From Bacillota bacterium (GTDB taxonomy: Bacteria; Bacillota; Clostridia; Acetivibrionales; DSM-1351), in contig JAEZIU010000169.1 in assembly GCA_023436485.1 (NCBI GenBank), forward strand, positions 1-62,892: a stretch of DNA of 62,892 nucleotides. Direction: 5' to 3'. This document shows positions 27,466 to 36,237 of this stretch, in pieces. The translations under genes and the position numbers were made by a program. The first letter of the stretch is position 1; each line of letters begins with the position of its first letter. The notes below the pieces were generated by a model. That model saw only the letters and a program-made list of their open reading frames with translations, ran no database searches and was not told where the DNA came from.

Positions 27466-28516
27466 CAGGTTTTTGCTTATAAAGTCATGGGGATGCGGCT
27501 TCTGGTCGGATGTGGATCACGTAATGGGTCAGCTACTGGCAGCTGAACTTACTGACAGAATTCCTGTTATATATTGGGGGCCAAATAGCCTGTACGCAGA
27601 ATCATTTAAAACAAATGCCTTCGATCTCTACTTTGAACCGGTCTCCAATTATACTATAAACGATGTAATAAAATATAATTTTACTTATTTCCCTCCGGTA
27701 TGGAATTATGACAATGTAATGATTGAAGATTTGGATAAGGTAACTTGGACATACCGGAATCTGGGTGAAATGATGAATAGTGATGCAAACGTACTGGTCA
27801 GTGATGTTCACTATTTTATAAGGCCGTTAATCAATTTTATAACAAAGAATCATTGGGCATACGGGATGACTGCACACCAAATTTACAGGACACTATTTGA
27901 TAAATATCTGAAGCTAAAGCCAGATATTGAACAGGAGATTCAAGAATTTTACAATGAAAAACTCAAGGATAAGGGGCTAACCCTGTCTGTCCACATTAGA
28001 GGCGGGGATAAAGTAAGAGAAGTTGAAAACCTTGGACGCTTGAACAAGCGATACTATAAGGAAATAGAAAACTTCAGTGCCAGATATGATATAGGTAAAA
28101 TATTACTTTTAACGGATTGTGAAGACATTTTGAAGGAATTCTTGAGACTGTATGGAGATAAAGTAGTTTATACAGATTGCAGAAGAGGAGCATTAAGTGC
28201 AACTGAGGATGCACCGCATCTGCAGGACTATTCAGCAAAAAGACGTAAGGGTATAGAAATTATAAAAGACACCTATCTTGGAGCTAAATGTGATTTCTTT
28301 ATCGGAAACGGTTATTCCAATGTTTCATATACAATAAAAAGGCTCAAGGATTGGCCGGAACCGAACATAATTCTTTTTTATAGAAACTTAAAAAATGAGA
28401 AAAAACTAGCAGAAAAGAGAGTAAAGGAAGAGGGTAACAGAAGGCTGCTGGAAAGTAAAAATCACAGGTTGGAGTACCCGGAATTTTATGGAGGTGTTAA
28501 CACATATGTCGAATAG
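27455..28516 (+). CDS. Fucosyltransferase-fold-like protein, paralogue 3
   Basis: 353 residues. This copy keeps the best donor-site motif, VHIRGGDK, with TDCEDILKEFLRLYGDKVVYTDCRR and KGIEIIKDTYLGAKCDFFIGNGYSNVS. The opening RFLLIKSWGCGFWSDVDHVMGQLLAAEL is shared. A charged C-terminal extension (about 40 residues) follows the conserved end. ATG with AGAGGTGAG upstream lies inside the preceding gene (11-base overlap). Likely a GDP-sugar-dependent transferase; the acceptor is unknown. Confidence 0.7.
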   Translation: MPNDRFLLIKSWGCGFWSDVDHVMGQLLAAELTDRIPVIYWGPNSLYAESFKTNAFDLYFEPVSNYTINDVIKYNFTYFPPVWNYDNVMIEDLDKVTWTYRNLGEMMNSDANVLVSDVHYFIRPLINFITKNHWAYGMTAHQIYRTLFDKYLKLKPDIEQEIQEFYNEKLKDKGLTLSVHIRGGDKVREVENLGRLNKRYYKEIENFSARYDIGKILLLTDCEDILKEFLRLYGDKVVYTDCRRGALSATEDAPHLQDYSAKRRKGIEIIKDTYLGAKCDFFIGNGYSNVSYTIKRLKDWPEPNIILFYRNLKNEKKLAEKRVKEEGNRRLLESKNHRLEYPEFYGGVNTYVE

Positions 28517-29465
28517 TAGATTTCTTCTAATAAAGTCACTGGGAGGCAGCATATGGAGTGATGTGGACCATGTGATATGTCAGATATTTGCCGCTGAACT
28601 GACAAACCGGATTCCGGTAGTATATTGGGGAATGGAAAGCCTCTATAGCGAATCCGTTGATACAAATTCATTCGAATCATTTTTTCAGCCTATTTCCCAA
28701 TATACCTTCCACGATGTAGTACGCCCGGAGTATTCATACTATCCCAGAGTATGGAAGTTTGAGAATGTTCTGGCTGAAGATACAGATAGATTTAAGATGG
28801 AAAATAGGGAACTAAGCGGTGTGATGAGAAGTGAAGCCAACGTAGTTGTAAGTGATACTTATTATCCTTTAAGAGCACTTTTGCCATATGTGAGAAGTGG
28901 TCATTGGTCATATGGGAAAACCCCCCATCAGATATACAGATACATGTTTGACAATTATATAAAGCTACAGCCAAAAATTCAAAAAGAAGTTCAAAAATTT
29001 TTAAATACAAATCCGGATTTCAGAGATGAAAGGCCTATTTTAGGGGTGCATGTAAGAGAGAAGGCAATAGTGAACGAGGTGGCTCAATTATATGACTTGA
29101 ATGAGTTTTACAAGCCGAACATATGGCAGTTTATTGTAAAGTACAACACAAGGCACTTGTTTTTAATAACTGACTCAAATACTGTTTTTAAGCAATATAA
29201 AAAGTTGTATAACAAAAATGATATGTTGATATATACCGATAGTAAGAAGGTACAACTAAAAGAGCGGATTCCTACTGCCCTTCTCAACTATCCAAACAAA
29301 AGACACAAGGGTGTAGAACTTGTAAAGGACACTATTGAAATAATTAAAGATACTTATATAGCATCAAAATGTGATTTCTTTATTGGAAATGGGTATTCAA
29401 GTCTTTCAAACACAGTATTAAGGTTAAGGGACTGGCCCGAATCAAATATTAAGCTTTTATATTGA
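28506..29465 (+). CDS. Fucosyltransferase-fold-like protein, paralogue 4
   Basis: 319 residues from ATG 28506 with GGAGGTG 8 bases upstream, again overlapping the previous gene by 11 bases. Shared blocks are RFLLIKS, FAAELTNRIPVVYWGMESLYS and IIKDTYIASKCDFFIGNGYSSLS. The donor motif is degenerate (VHVREKAI), with the RGGDK glycines and the acidic residue gone. It may be an inactive or altered-specificity copy working with paralogue 3. Confidence 0.67.
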   Translation: MSNSRFLLIKSLGGSIWSDVDHVICQIFAAELTNRIPVVYWGMESLYSESVDTNSFESFFQPISQYTFHDVVRPEYSYYPRVWKFENVLAEDTDRFKMENRELSGVMRSEANVVVSDTYYPLRALLPYVRSGHWSYGKTPHQIYRYMFDNYIKLQPKIQKEVQKFLNTNPDFRDERPILGVHVREKAIVNEVAQLYDLNEFYKPNIWQFIVKYNTRHLFLITDSNTVFKQYKKLYNKNDMLIYTDSKKVQLKERIPTALLNYPNKRHKGVELVKDTIEIIKDTYIASKCDFFIGNGYSSLSNTVLRLRDWPESNIKLLY

Positions 29466-29488
29466 TAAAAGGGTGTAAAGGCTAACGG

Positions 29489-30406
29489 GTGGTGTATTTC
29501 CGAATGGATCAAAAAGAAAATATGTATATGGGGCTTATAAGAAGCAGATGCCCTCAGATTAATATAACAAAAGTGGAATACTTGATAAATGAGGGTAGAC
29601 ATAATGACGTAATTATTGTAAATGATACTTATATTTTCAAATTTTCCAGATACGACTGGAGTGTTGTGTTTTTGGAAAACGAGGGCAAGGTTACTAATTT
29701 CATTCGTAATAGCGTAGAACCCATCGTCCCTGCGCACGAACCCTTTGGAAGAGAAATGGTAAAATATAATCTAATCAAAGGGAAACCCATTAACAGGAAT
29801 TTACTGCTTCAAATGAATGGCAAATCCCAGGAAAACTTGGCTCAGCAGATAGGCAGTTTTATTAAAACACTTCATGCCATACCTGCGGAAGAGGCTGAAA
29901 TTACGGGAATCGGCGGATTTCAAGGTACTGTAGCACCAAATGGATGGACGCAACTTATTGATGAAATATACAGAAAAGTGTTTCCATACTGTCCCGGTTA
30001 CACCAAGGAATATATAAAGCAGGTGTTCAAACCTGTTGAGAATGATGATGATTTTTTATCCTACGAACCCACTCTTATACATGGAGACCTTTCTGCTTGT
30101 CACCTGCTTATAGACAGTAGATTAAAGAAATTAACCGGTGTAATAGGTTTCGGGCTTTCGGGGCTGGGTGATCCTGCCTATGATGTGGGAATACTTCTTG
30201 ATAATCTTGGCGAAACTTTTCTAAAACGTGTAGCAAGGTATTATCCCGAAATGGAGAATTTGATTGACAGGGCAAGATTTTATGCTACTGTGAATGATAT
30301 TCTTTGGGTTAAGGATATTGCAGATATGATTATAACCAGAGACTTTACCAACTTCAGGTTCAATATCAAGGAGAGGGATATAATGCCGATAGGTTACAGA
30401 TGGTAA
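29489..30406 (+). CDS. Aminoglycoside-phosphotransferase-like protein with altered metal motif
   Basis: 305 residues of APH/choline-kinase fold: an N-lobe with NDVIIVNDTYIFKF, a catalytic loop LIHGDLSACHLL near 202-213, and a C-lobe with GLGDPAYDVG. The metal-binding motif normally VIDFG reads VIGFG: residue 220 is Gly (codon GGT in place of GAT). The first loop keeps its Asp. Activity may therefore be weak or lost, leaving a binding or scaffold role. GTG 29489 or ATG 29504 could be the start; neither has a strong ribosome binding site. It follows the fucosyltransferase-like genes by 23 bases. Confidence 0.78.
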   Translation: MVYFRMDQKENMYMGLIRSRCPQINITKVEYLINEGRHNDVIIVNDTYIFKFSRYDWSVVFLENEGKVTNFIRNSVEPIVPAHEPFGREMVKYNLIKGKPINRNLLLQMNGKSQENLAQQIGSFIKTLHAIPAEEAEITGIGGFQGTVAPNGWTQLIDEIYRKVFPYCPGYTKEYIKQVFKPVENDDDFLSYEPTLIHGDLSACHLLIDSRLKKLTGVIGFGLSGLGDPAYDVGILLDNLGETFLKRVARYYPEMENLIDRARFYATVNDILWVKDIADMIITRDFTNFRFNIKERDIMPIGYRW

Positions 30407-30499
30407 AAGTTATATTCTCGGCATATGGTTATTCAAATAAGAATATATTCCTATTAGGGGAATATATTATGTTGAGAGTAATTTTAGGAGATGAGCGAT

Positions 30500-30964
30500 A
30501 TGTATTACACTCCCGAAGATTTTAAATGCCTTTGCATAAAAAAATCCCTGGTTAATGGATATTGCAGGAAACAGGTTGATGCGATCCTTGCCCAAGTGGG
30601 TGAGGACTACATAAGTATGGCTAGAGAAACCGTGGAAATGAAAAGCAAAATAGATTTACTCAATGAAAACATACAACACTATAAAATACTTGAAGAATCC
30701 TTACAACATTCAATTATAGTTGCACAGCATGCAAGTGAACAAATAAAAACAAATGCATGTGAGAAAGCAAAGAATATAACCGATGAAGCAGAGGTAAGTG
30801 CTCAAAAGATTATTGAGGTTGCCAATTTGGAAATCGTAAAGGCAAGAGGAAAGCTAGATGAAATTAAGGGTCAGTTGTACTCATTTAAAACAAAGTCTGA
30901 GGCATTGATAAGTGCCCAACTTGACGTATTAAAGCAATTATTCAATGAAGAAAATAATGAGTAG
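30500..30964 (+). CDS. DivIVA-domain coiled-coil protein
   Basis: About 154 residues. The N-terminal YYTPEDFKCLCIKKSLVNGYCRKQVDAIL resembles the DivIVA/GpsB membrane-curvature domain (family pattern F.....GY...EVD.FL). Heptad-rich helix runs from about 40 to the end. DivIVA proteins sit at negatively curved membrane and recruit partners. The gene closes the plus-strand glycan run, so it may position that machinery at septa or poles. ATG 30500 has AGGAG 9 bases upstream; the ATG at 30491 is too close. Confidence 0.75.
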   Translation: MYYTPEDFKCLCIKKSLVNGYCRKQVDAILAQVGEDYISMARETVEMKSKIDLLNENIQHYKILEESLQHSIIVAQHASEQIKTNACEKAKNITDEAEVSAQKIIEVANLEIVKARGKLDEIKGQLYSFKTKSEALISAQLDVLKQLFNEENNE

Positions 30965-30968
30965 GATA

Positions 30969-31008
30969 AAAACCGAGGCAGTCTCAATTGATACTGCCTC
31001 GGTTTTTA
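30969..31008. terminator. Bidirectional terminator between the DivIVA-like gene and fcl
   Basis: A 13-bp perfect stem (AAACCGAGGCAGT with ACTGCCTCGGTTT) and T-rich flanks, placed between convergent genes. Confidence 0.88.
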
Positions 31009-31033
31009 TATAAATTTACGTTAACTTGTTCAA

Positions 31034-31966
31034 TTATATAATAACATTTTTAAGATAGTATTCATACTCCCGGCGAAGACCTTCTTCAATGTCAATCTGG
31101 GGCCTCCAACCAGTCTTATGTATCTTAGTGTTATCCAGTACACGCCGTGGTGTACCATCGGGTTTGGTAGTATCAAAAACAAGTTCTCCATTGTATTCTG
31201 TTACTCGCTTTATTGTTTCGGCGAGATCACGGATACTGATTTCCTGGCCTGAGCCGATGTTAACGAATTCGTTTCCCTCATAATTCTGCATAAGATACAA
31301 GCATGCATCTGCCATGTCATCAACATACAGAAATTCTCTTAGAGGACTACCGGTTCCCCATAGTTCAACATATGGTTTGTTATTGATTTTAGCCTCATGG
31401 AACTTAATAATCATTGAAGGGATAACATGAGAATTGTTAATATCAAACCTGTCATTAACACCGTAGAGACTTGCAGGCATTGCAGAAATAAACCGTGTGC
31501 CATACTGCTTATTGTAAGACTGACACATTTTTATACCTGAGATTTTGGCAAGGGCATATGCTTCATTTGTAGGCTCAAGCTCGCCGGTTAACAAATATTC
31601 CTCCTTTATAGGCTGAGGACATAATTTAGGGTAGATACACGAACTTCCTAAAAACAGGAGCTTTTTAACATCGTTATTAAAAGAGCTTTTAATTATATTA
31701 CATGCAATAAGCATATTTTCCATTATAAAGTCGGCGGGATAGGAGTTGTTTGCATGAATTCCGCCTACTTTTGCCGCTGCAAGGAAAACATAGTCCGGCT
31801 TTTCGTTCCTGAGAAAATGTTCAGTTGCCGTTTGGTCTGTCAAATCAAGTTCTTTGTGACTTTTAAAAAGAATATTTTCATATCCGTTCTTCTGTAGCCC
31901 CCTTACTATTGCGGAACCAACCATTCCGTTATGCCCGGCTACGTAGATTTTACTTTCCTTATTCAT
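31034..31966 (-). CDS. fcl: GDP-L-fucose synthase
   Basis: 310 residues. Converts GDP-4-keto-6-deoxymannose to GDP-L-fucose by epimerisation and NADPH reduction. Landmarks are the Rossmann motif AGHNGMVGSAI, SSCIYP, the catalytic YALAKISG (YxxxK) and a central NVIPSMIIKFHEA-like block (here SHVIPSMIIKFHEAK). ATG 31966 has GGGGAG 8 bases upstream; an in-frame start at 32005 lies upstream of it. Directly downstream of gmd (23-base gap), forming a two-gene GDP-fucose operon. Confidence 0.94.
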   Translation of the reverse strand: MNKESKIYVAGHNGMVGSAIVRGLQKNGYENILFKSHKELDLTDQTATEHFLRNEKPDYVFLAAAKVGGIHANNSYPADFIMENMLIACNIIKSSFNNDVKKLLFLGSSCIYPKLCPQPIKEEYLLTGELEPTNEAYALAKISGIKMCQSYNKQYGTRFISAMPASLYGVNDRFDINNSHVIPSMIIKFHEAKINNKPYVELWGTGSPLREFLYVDDMADACLYLMQNYEGNEFVNIGSGQEISIRDLAETIKRVTEYNGELVFDTTKPDGTPRRVLDNTKIHKTGWRPQIDIEEGLRREYEYYLKNVII

Positions 31967-31989
31967 TATTTCATCTCCCCATATCAACA

Positions 31990-33027
31990 CTAAATCTTTC
32001 TGCAACCATCCTTTAAATCGCTTTCAACCATCATTTTTACAAGTTCTTCAAAAGAGATTTTCTGCTCCCATTTTAGTTTACTTTTAGCTTTAGACGAATC
32101 ACCCAGAAGTAAATCTACTTCCGTAGGCCGGAAGAACTTGCTGCTAATATTTATAAGCTCTTTTCCTGTATTACTGTCTACAGCTTTTTCTCGTTCACCG
32201 GAGCCTTGCCATTCCAGAGTTATTCCTACATGTTGGAAGGCAAGATTACAGAATTCCCTTACAGTATGGGTCTCCCCTGTAGCTATGACATAGTCGTCAG
32301 GTTCACTCTGCTGAAGCATCAGCCACATTGCCTCTACATAATCACCTGCAAAACCCCAGTCTCTTTTTGCGTCTATGTTACCGAGATAAAGCTTATCTGC
32401 TTTTCCAGCCAATATGTCGGCTAAACCCTTGGTTATTTTGCGAGTTACGAAAGTTTCCCCTCTTCTGGGAGACTCATGATTAAACAGAATTCCATTGCAG
32501 GCAAAGAGGTCATATGCTTCCCGGTAGTTTAAAGTAATCCAGTAGGCATACATTTTAGATACTCCATACGGACTTCTCGGATAAAACGGCGTGGTTTCAC
32601 TTTGGGGCGTTTCTTTTACCTTACCGAATAATTCACTGGAGGAAGCCTGATAGAATTTGATACGAGGATCAATTTCCCTGATGCTTTCCAAAAGCCTTAC
32701 AGTCCCCAGTGCATCAACATCACCTGTGTATTCAGGGATATCAAATGATACTTTAACATGACTTTGAGCACCCAAATTGTAGACTTCATCAGGTTGTATT
32801 TTATAGATAAGTTTGCTGAGACTACCGGAGTCAGACAAATCTCCAAAGTGTAGGGAAATTTGCGAATTTTCTCCTGCTTTATCTTCAAGAAGATGGGATA
32901 TTCTTTGAGTGTTCAGGCTGCTGCTTCTCCTGATAATCCCATGAACTTCGTAGCCTTTATCTAATAAAAACTCTGACAAATATGAGCCATCCTGGCCTGT
33001 TATACCTGTTATTAAAGCTTTTTTCAT
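31990..33027 (-). CDS. gmd: GDP-mannose 4,6-dehydratase
   Basis: 345 residues from ATG 33027, which has AAAGGAGCG 7 bases upstream. Converts GDP-mannose to GDP-4-keto-6-deoxymannose. Seen: ITGITGQDGSYL, RRSSSLNTQRI, SSSELFGK, and the catalytic YPRSPYGVSKMYAYW. Length is typical. It completes the route ManC-Gmd-Fcl to GDP-L-fucose within 14 kb, matching the fucosyltransferase-like paralogues next door. Confidence 0.96.
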   Translation of the reverse strand: MKKALITGITGQDGSYLSEFLLDKGYEVHGIIRRSSSLNTQRISHLLEDKAGENSQISLHFGDLSDSGSLSKLIYKIQPDEVYNLGAQSHVKVSFDIPEYTGDVDALGTVRLLESIREIDPRIKFYQASSSELFGKVKETPQSETTPFYPRSPYGVSKMYAYWITLNYREAYDLFACNGILFNHESPRRGETFVTRKITKGLADILAGKADKLYLGNIDAKRDWGFAGDYVEAMWLMLQQSEPDDYVIATGETHTVREFCNLAFQHVGITLEWQGSGEREKAVDSNTGKELINISSKFFRPTEVDLLLGDSSKAKSKLKWEQKISFEELVKMMVESDLKDGCRKI

Positions 33028-33233
33028 GTATACGCTCCTTTTTGCATGCATACAAATCGCTGTACGGATAGCATTCTGATAACATAATATGTTTGGAATT
33101 TTAGTTATGGTACACCAACTTATCAAAATATTTAATACCATTAAAAACGGTGCAGTACAAAATATCTATTTTAGTAGCCCGGAGTTATAATATATAGTAA
33201 TTAATTAAGCAATAATATCTATGGAGGTTTTGG

Positions 33234-33689
33234 ATGTACACCAGAAACGAGCAATTTATGCAAGAAGCAATTAAATATGCAAAAGAGGCATATGAAAGGG
33301 GCGAATCCCCTGTAGGAGCAATTATAGTAAAGGATGGAGAGATTATTGCCTGGGGCCGTAATCAAAAAGAAGAAAAGCTTGATGTTACATCCCATGCCGA
33401 AATAGAAGCTTTAAAAATGGCAGCAAAAGAGCTTGGAACTTGGAAACTGGAAGGTTGTGACATGTACGTTACTCTGGAGCCGTGTCCAATGTGTGCAGGA
33501 GCTATTATTCAATCAAGAATAAAAACACTTTATATAGGAGCAATGGACAAAAAGGCGGGTGCCGCAGGGTCAGTGGTAGATTTATTTAGAGTTCCGCAAT
33601 TTAATCATAGGGTTGACGTAGTATATGGATTAATGTTCGAGGAATGTGGAAATATATTAACAGAATTTTTTAAGCAGCTAAGAAAATAA
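33234..33689 (+). CDS. tadA: tRNA-specific adenosine deaminase
   Basis: 151 residues. Deaminates A34 of tRNA-Arg(ACG) to inosine. Zinc/catalytic motif HAE at residues 54-56 and PCPMC with zinc cysteines 84 and 87. The C-terminal FFKQLRK basic end is typical of TadA. ATG follows GGAGG at good spacing. It is followed after 33 bases by a thioredoxin-like gene. Confidence 0.95.
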   Translation: MYTRNEQFMQEAIKYAKEAYERGESPVGAIIVKDGEIIAWGRNQKEEKLDVTSHAEIEALKMAAKELGTWKLEGCDMYVTLEPCPMCAGAIIQSRIKTLYIGAMDKKAGAAGSVVDLFRVPQFNHRVDVVYGLMFEECGNILTEFFKQLRK

Positions 33690-33722
33690 TAAATAAGAAC
33701 TTACATTAAAGGACGGGAACTT

Positions 33723-34082
33723 ATGATAAATAAGGTAGAAATACAAAAGGAACAAGCTTTAAATGCTGTAAAGAACGGGGAATTTGACAAAAGTATAACA
33801 GCTTCAAAGGAAATAGTACTAATAATACTAACACAGGATTGGTGTCCTCAGTGGCAGGCGCTAAAAACATGGTTATACGAGAGTACTGATGTGAAAATGG
33901 ATATTGATGTATATGAGTTAGAGTATAATACCACCGACTTTTTTGAAGAATTCAAAACCTTCAAGGAGGAACAACTGGGAAATTCAGAGATACCTTATTT
34001 AAGGTTCTACAGGAACGGAACCTTGATAGAGGAAACAAATTATATATCCAAGGATCGGTTTATGGAGATTGTAGGACAATAA
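33723..34082 (+). CDS. Thioredoxin-fold protein with a single active-site cysteine
   Basis: 119 residues with thioredoxin-like order: an N-terminal helix, a beta strand IVLIILTQDWCPQWQALK in place of WCxxC, and IPYLRFYRNGTLIEE, which matches the cis-Pro strand. Only the first Cys of the CxxC pair is kept (CPQW), so it cannot cycle a normal disulfide. A monothiol or binding role is likely. It probably shares a transcript with tadA. Confidence 0.7.
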   Translation: MINKVEIQKEQALNAVKNGEFDKSITASKEIVLIILTQDWCPQWQALKTWLYESTDVKMDIDVYELEYNTTDFFEEFKTFKEEQLGNSEIPYLRFYRNGTLIEETNYISKDRFMEIVGQ

Positions 34083-34123
34083 ATGAAGATTAATGTAAAT
34101 TGTGCTAAACTATCCTTATTGAA

Positions 34124-34156
34124 ATGTATCATCCTTGTTACGAGGATGATACATTC
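34124..34156 (+). terminator. Perfect 13-bp hairpin after the thioredoxin-like gene
   Basis: AATGTATCATCCT and AGGATGATACATT pair perfectly around a 7-base loop, but no T-run follows directly. It may act as a weak terminator or mRNA 3' stabiliser. Confidence 0.5.
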
Positions 34157-34203
34157 CCGGATTTTATATACTTGAATTAATATTTGTACAGGAGGCGTTC
34201 TAT

Positions 34204-35763
34204 TTGACAAAAACAGATTGTAATTATTTCAGTAATCCTATATTGCCGGGGTTTTATCCTGATCCGTCAATATGTCGCGTAAACAATGACTATTATCTTG
34301 TTACATCGAGTTTTACATATTTCCCGGGACTGCCGATTTTCCACAGCAAGGATTTAGTAAACTGGAAGCAGATAGGGCATGCTCTGGACAGGACAACTCA
34401 ACTTGATTTGGATGGACTTGAACAATCTCAAGGAATATATGCACCAACCATCAGGTACAATAATGGTACATTTTATATTGCATGTACCAACGTAGGTAAG
34501 AAGGAAAATTTCATAATAACAGCGGAAAAACCGGAAGGACCGTGGTCAGAACCATACTGGCTGGAAGATGCACCTGGCATAGACCCGTCACTTTTCTTTG
34601 ATGATGACGGAAAGGTATATTTTATAGGTACATATGATGCACCTGACGGAACCTACTATGGGGACAATGAAATCTGGATGAGGGAACTTGACCCTGAAAA
34701 AATGGAGTTGACAGGCCCAAGATACGGGCTGTGGAGAGGTGCGGTGAAAAATGCCGTATGGCCTGAAGGACCACATATCTATAAAATTAACGGATACTAC
34801 TATTTAATGATAGCCGAGGGTGGAACAGATTATCATCATTCGGTTACAATTGCCAGAAGCAAAAGTATAACAGGGCCTTATGAGGGTTCCAGAGGGAATC
34901 CTATCCTTACTCATAGGCATTTGGGTAGAAAATATCCTATTGCAAATGTAGGCCATGCCGACCTTGTTGAAACCCAAAACGGTGAGTGGTGGATGGTAGC
35001 ACTAGCATCAAGGCCGTATGGCGGATACTACAGAAACCTTGGCCGTGAAACATTTCTTATTCCCGTTATATGGGAAGATGGTTGGCCTGTAGTAAGTCCC
35101 TTGACCGGGAAAGTCGAATTTTCATATGAACGGCCAAAGCTTTCCCCTGATGAACCAATTGAAGTCAATGTATGTGATGACTTTGACAATGAAAAGCTTG
35201 GCTTTGAATGGAATTTTGTACGTACTCCAAGAGAAAACTTTTACAGCCTCACCGAAAGACCGGGATATTTAAGGTTAAAGCTGAGACCTGCAAAAATCAC
35301 TGAGCAAAAGAACCCCAGCTATATTGGCAGACGTCAGCAGCATATCAATTTCCGGGCCAAAGCAATAATGGAGTTCTCACCTGAGAATGAAAATGAAGCG
35401 GCAGGCATACTAGTAATACAAAATAACAATTATCACATGAGGTTTGAAAGTACCCGATTAGGAGAGAAGAATATAGTAAGGCTGGTTGTATGTAATGACG
35501 GAAAGGAAAGCATCATTGCTCAAAAGGAAATTACCAACAAACGTATTCATATGGCGGTTCAGGCATACGGGCAGGACTATAGCTTTTACTTTGGGGATGA
35601 AAATCAGCTTATGGAGCTGGCAGTCAATGTAGACGGAAGAATACTTAGTACTGATGTTGCAGGAGGATTTATTGGAACTTATGTTGGAATGTTTGCCAGC
35701 AGCAATGGTATTGCCAGTACAAATATGGCAGATTTTGATTTGTTTGAATATTCAGGATTATGA
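34204..35763 (+). CDS. GH43 beta-xylosidase
   Basis: 519 residues starting at TTG, with AGGAGG 8 bases upstream. An N-terminal five-bladed propeller (about 8-315) has the catalytic base Asp20 in YPDPSI, the pKa-modulating Asp in IDPSLFFDDDG, and the acid Glu in WPEGPHIYK. A C-terminal beta-sandwich (about 320-519) completes the XynB3-type architecture, which releases xylose from xylo-oligosaccharides. No signal peptide is seen, so it acts inside the cell on imported oligomers, consistent with the xylBRA genes 8 kb away. No XylR-like palindrome was seen upstream. Confidence 0.93.
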   Translation: MTKTDCNYFSNPILPGFYPDPSICRVNNDYYLVTSSFTYFPGLPIFHSKDLVNWKQIGHALDRTTQLDLDGLEQSQGIYAPTIRYNNGTFYIACTNVGKKENFIITAEKPEGPWSEPYWLEDAPGIDPSLFFDDDGKVYFIGTYDAPDGTYYGDNEIWMRELDPEKMELTGPRYGLWRGAVKNAVWPEGPHIYKINGYYYLMIAEGGTDYHHSVTIARSKSITGPYEGSRGNPILTHRHLGRKYPIANVGHADLVETQNGEWWMVALASRPYGGYYRNLGRETFLIPVIWEDGWPVVSPLTGKVEFSYERPKLSPDEPIEVNVCDDFDNEKLGFEWNFVRTPRENFYSLTERPGYLRLKLRPAKITEQKNPSYIGRRQQHINFRAKAIMEFSPENENEAAGILVIQNNNYHMRFESTRLGEKNIVRLVVCNDGKESIIAQKEITNKRIHMAVQAYGQDYSFYFGDENQLMELAVNVDGRILSTDVAGGFIGTYVGMFASSNGIASTNMADFDLFEYSGL

Positions 35764-35837
35764 GCCACGATTCATCCAACAACATAAAACATTAAAAACT
35801 CAAGCTAAACTGGTCAGAAAACGTTAAATGCCTTATA
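35764..35837. other. Spacer between the GH43 gene and the ilv promoter
   Basis: Short AT-rich spacer with no gene or clear terminator. The gene-free stretch continues to 36237 and is filled by the ilv promoter and T-box leader. Confidence 0.5.
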
Positions 35838-35866
35838 TTGACGCTCTATGAATATGATGCTATAAT
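35838..35866 (+). promoter_or_regulatory. Promoter of the ilv-leu T-box transcript
   Basis: TTGACG at 35838-35843 and TATAAT at 35861-35866, spacing 17. Predicted start near 35873, giving a leader of about 320 nt to the terminator. Confidence 0.8.
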
Positions 35867-35872
35867 TATTTC

Positions 35873-36193
35873 TAAACCAAGACTTACAACTTTTGTAAGA
35901 TTAATTAAAATATATAGCTTATGATGGAAAGCAAGATGTATTGATTTGTCAAAGAGAACCGGCGGTTGGTGGAAGTCGGTACAATAGATACATGGATAAC
36001 TCATTCCGGAGGCCCGATACCCAAAGATTCAGCTTGATTAAGTATCGGCGTTGGCAACGATATAGCTGTAGAGCACGGACGCGCGTCCGATTGCTCACTG
36101 AGGATGCAGTTTAGAAACTGCATTAAATCAGGGTGGTACCACGGCGGAATTATCCCCTCGTCCCTGCGTAATAGCAGAGATGAGGGGTTTTTT
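35873..36193 (+). promoter_or_regulatory. T-box riboswitch (probably leucine) upstream of ilvB
   Basis: The T-box antiterminator sequence AGGGTGGTACCACGG lies at 36130-36144. A terminator hairpin (CCCCTC...GAGGGG) with a T-run occupies 36154-36193. Stem I includes AGAGAACC and TGGTGGAAGT elements, and ATAACTCATTCCGG holds CTC at 36000-36002 as the probable specifier. CTC is a leucine codon, so uncharged tRNA-Leu should switch on the whole ilv-leu-cim operon. Confidence 0.9.
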
Positions 36194-36237
36194 ATAACTA
36201 ATCTGAGTATGGAACTATAGTAAAAGGAGGATTGCCA

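Noticed and set aside
33690..34203. Small cytoplasmic (SRP) RNA near tadA
   Set aside because: The SRP RNA often follows tadA in Firmicutes, but the gene-free space here is only about 120 bases and lacks the conserved GGAA-type domain.
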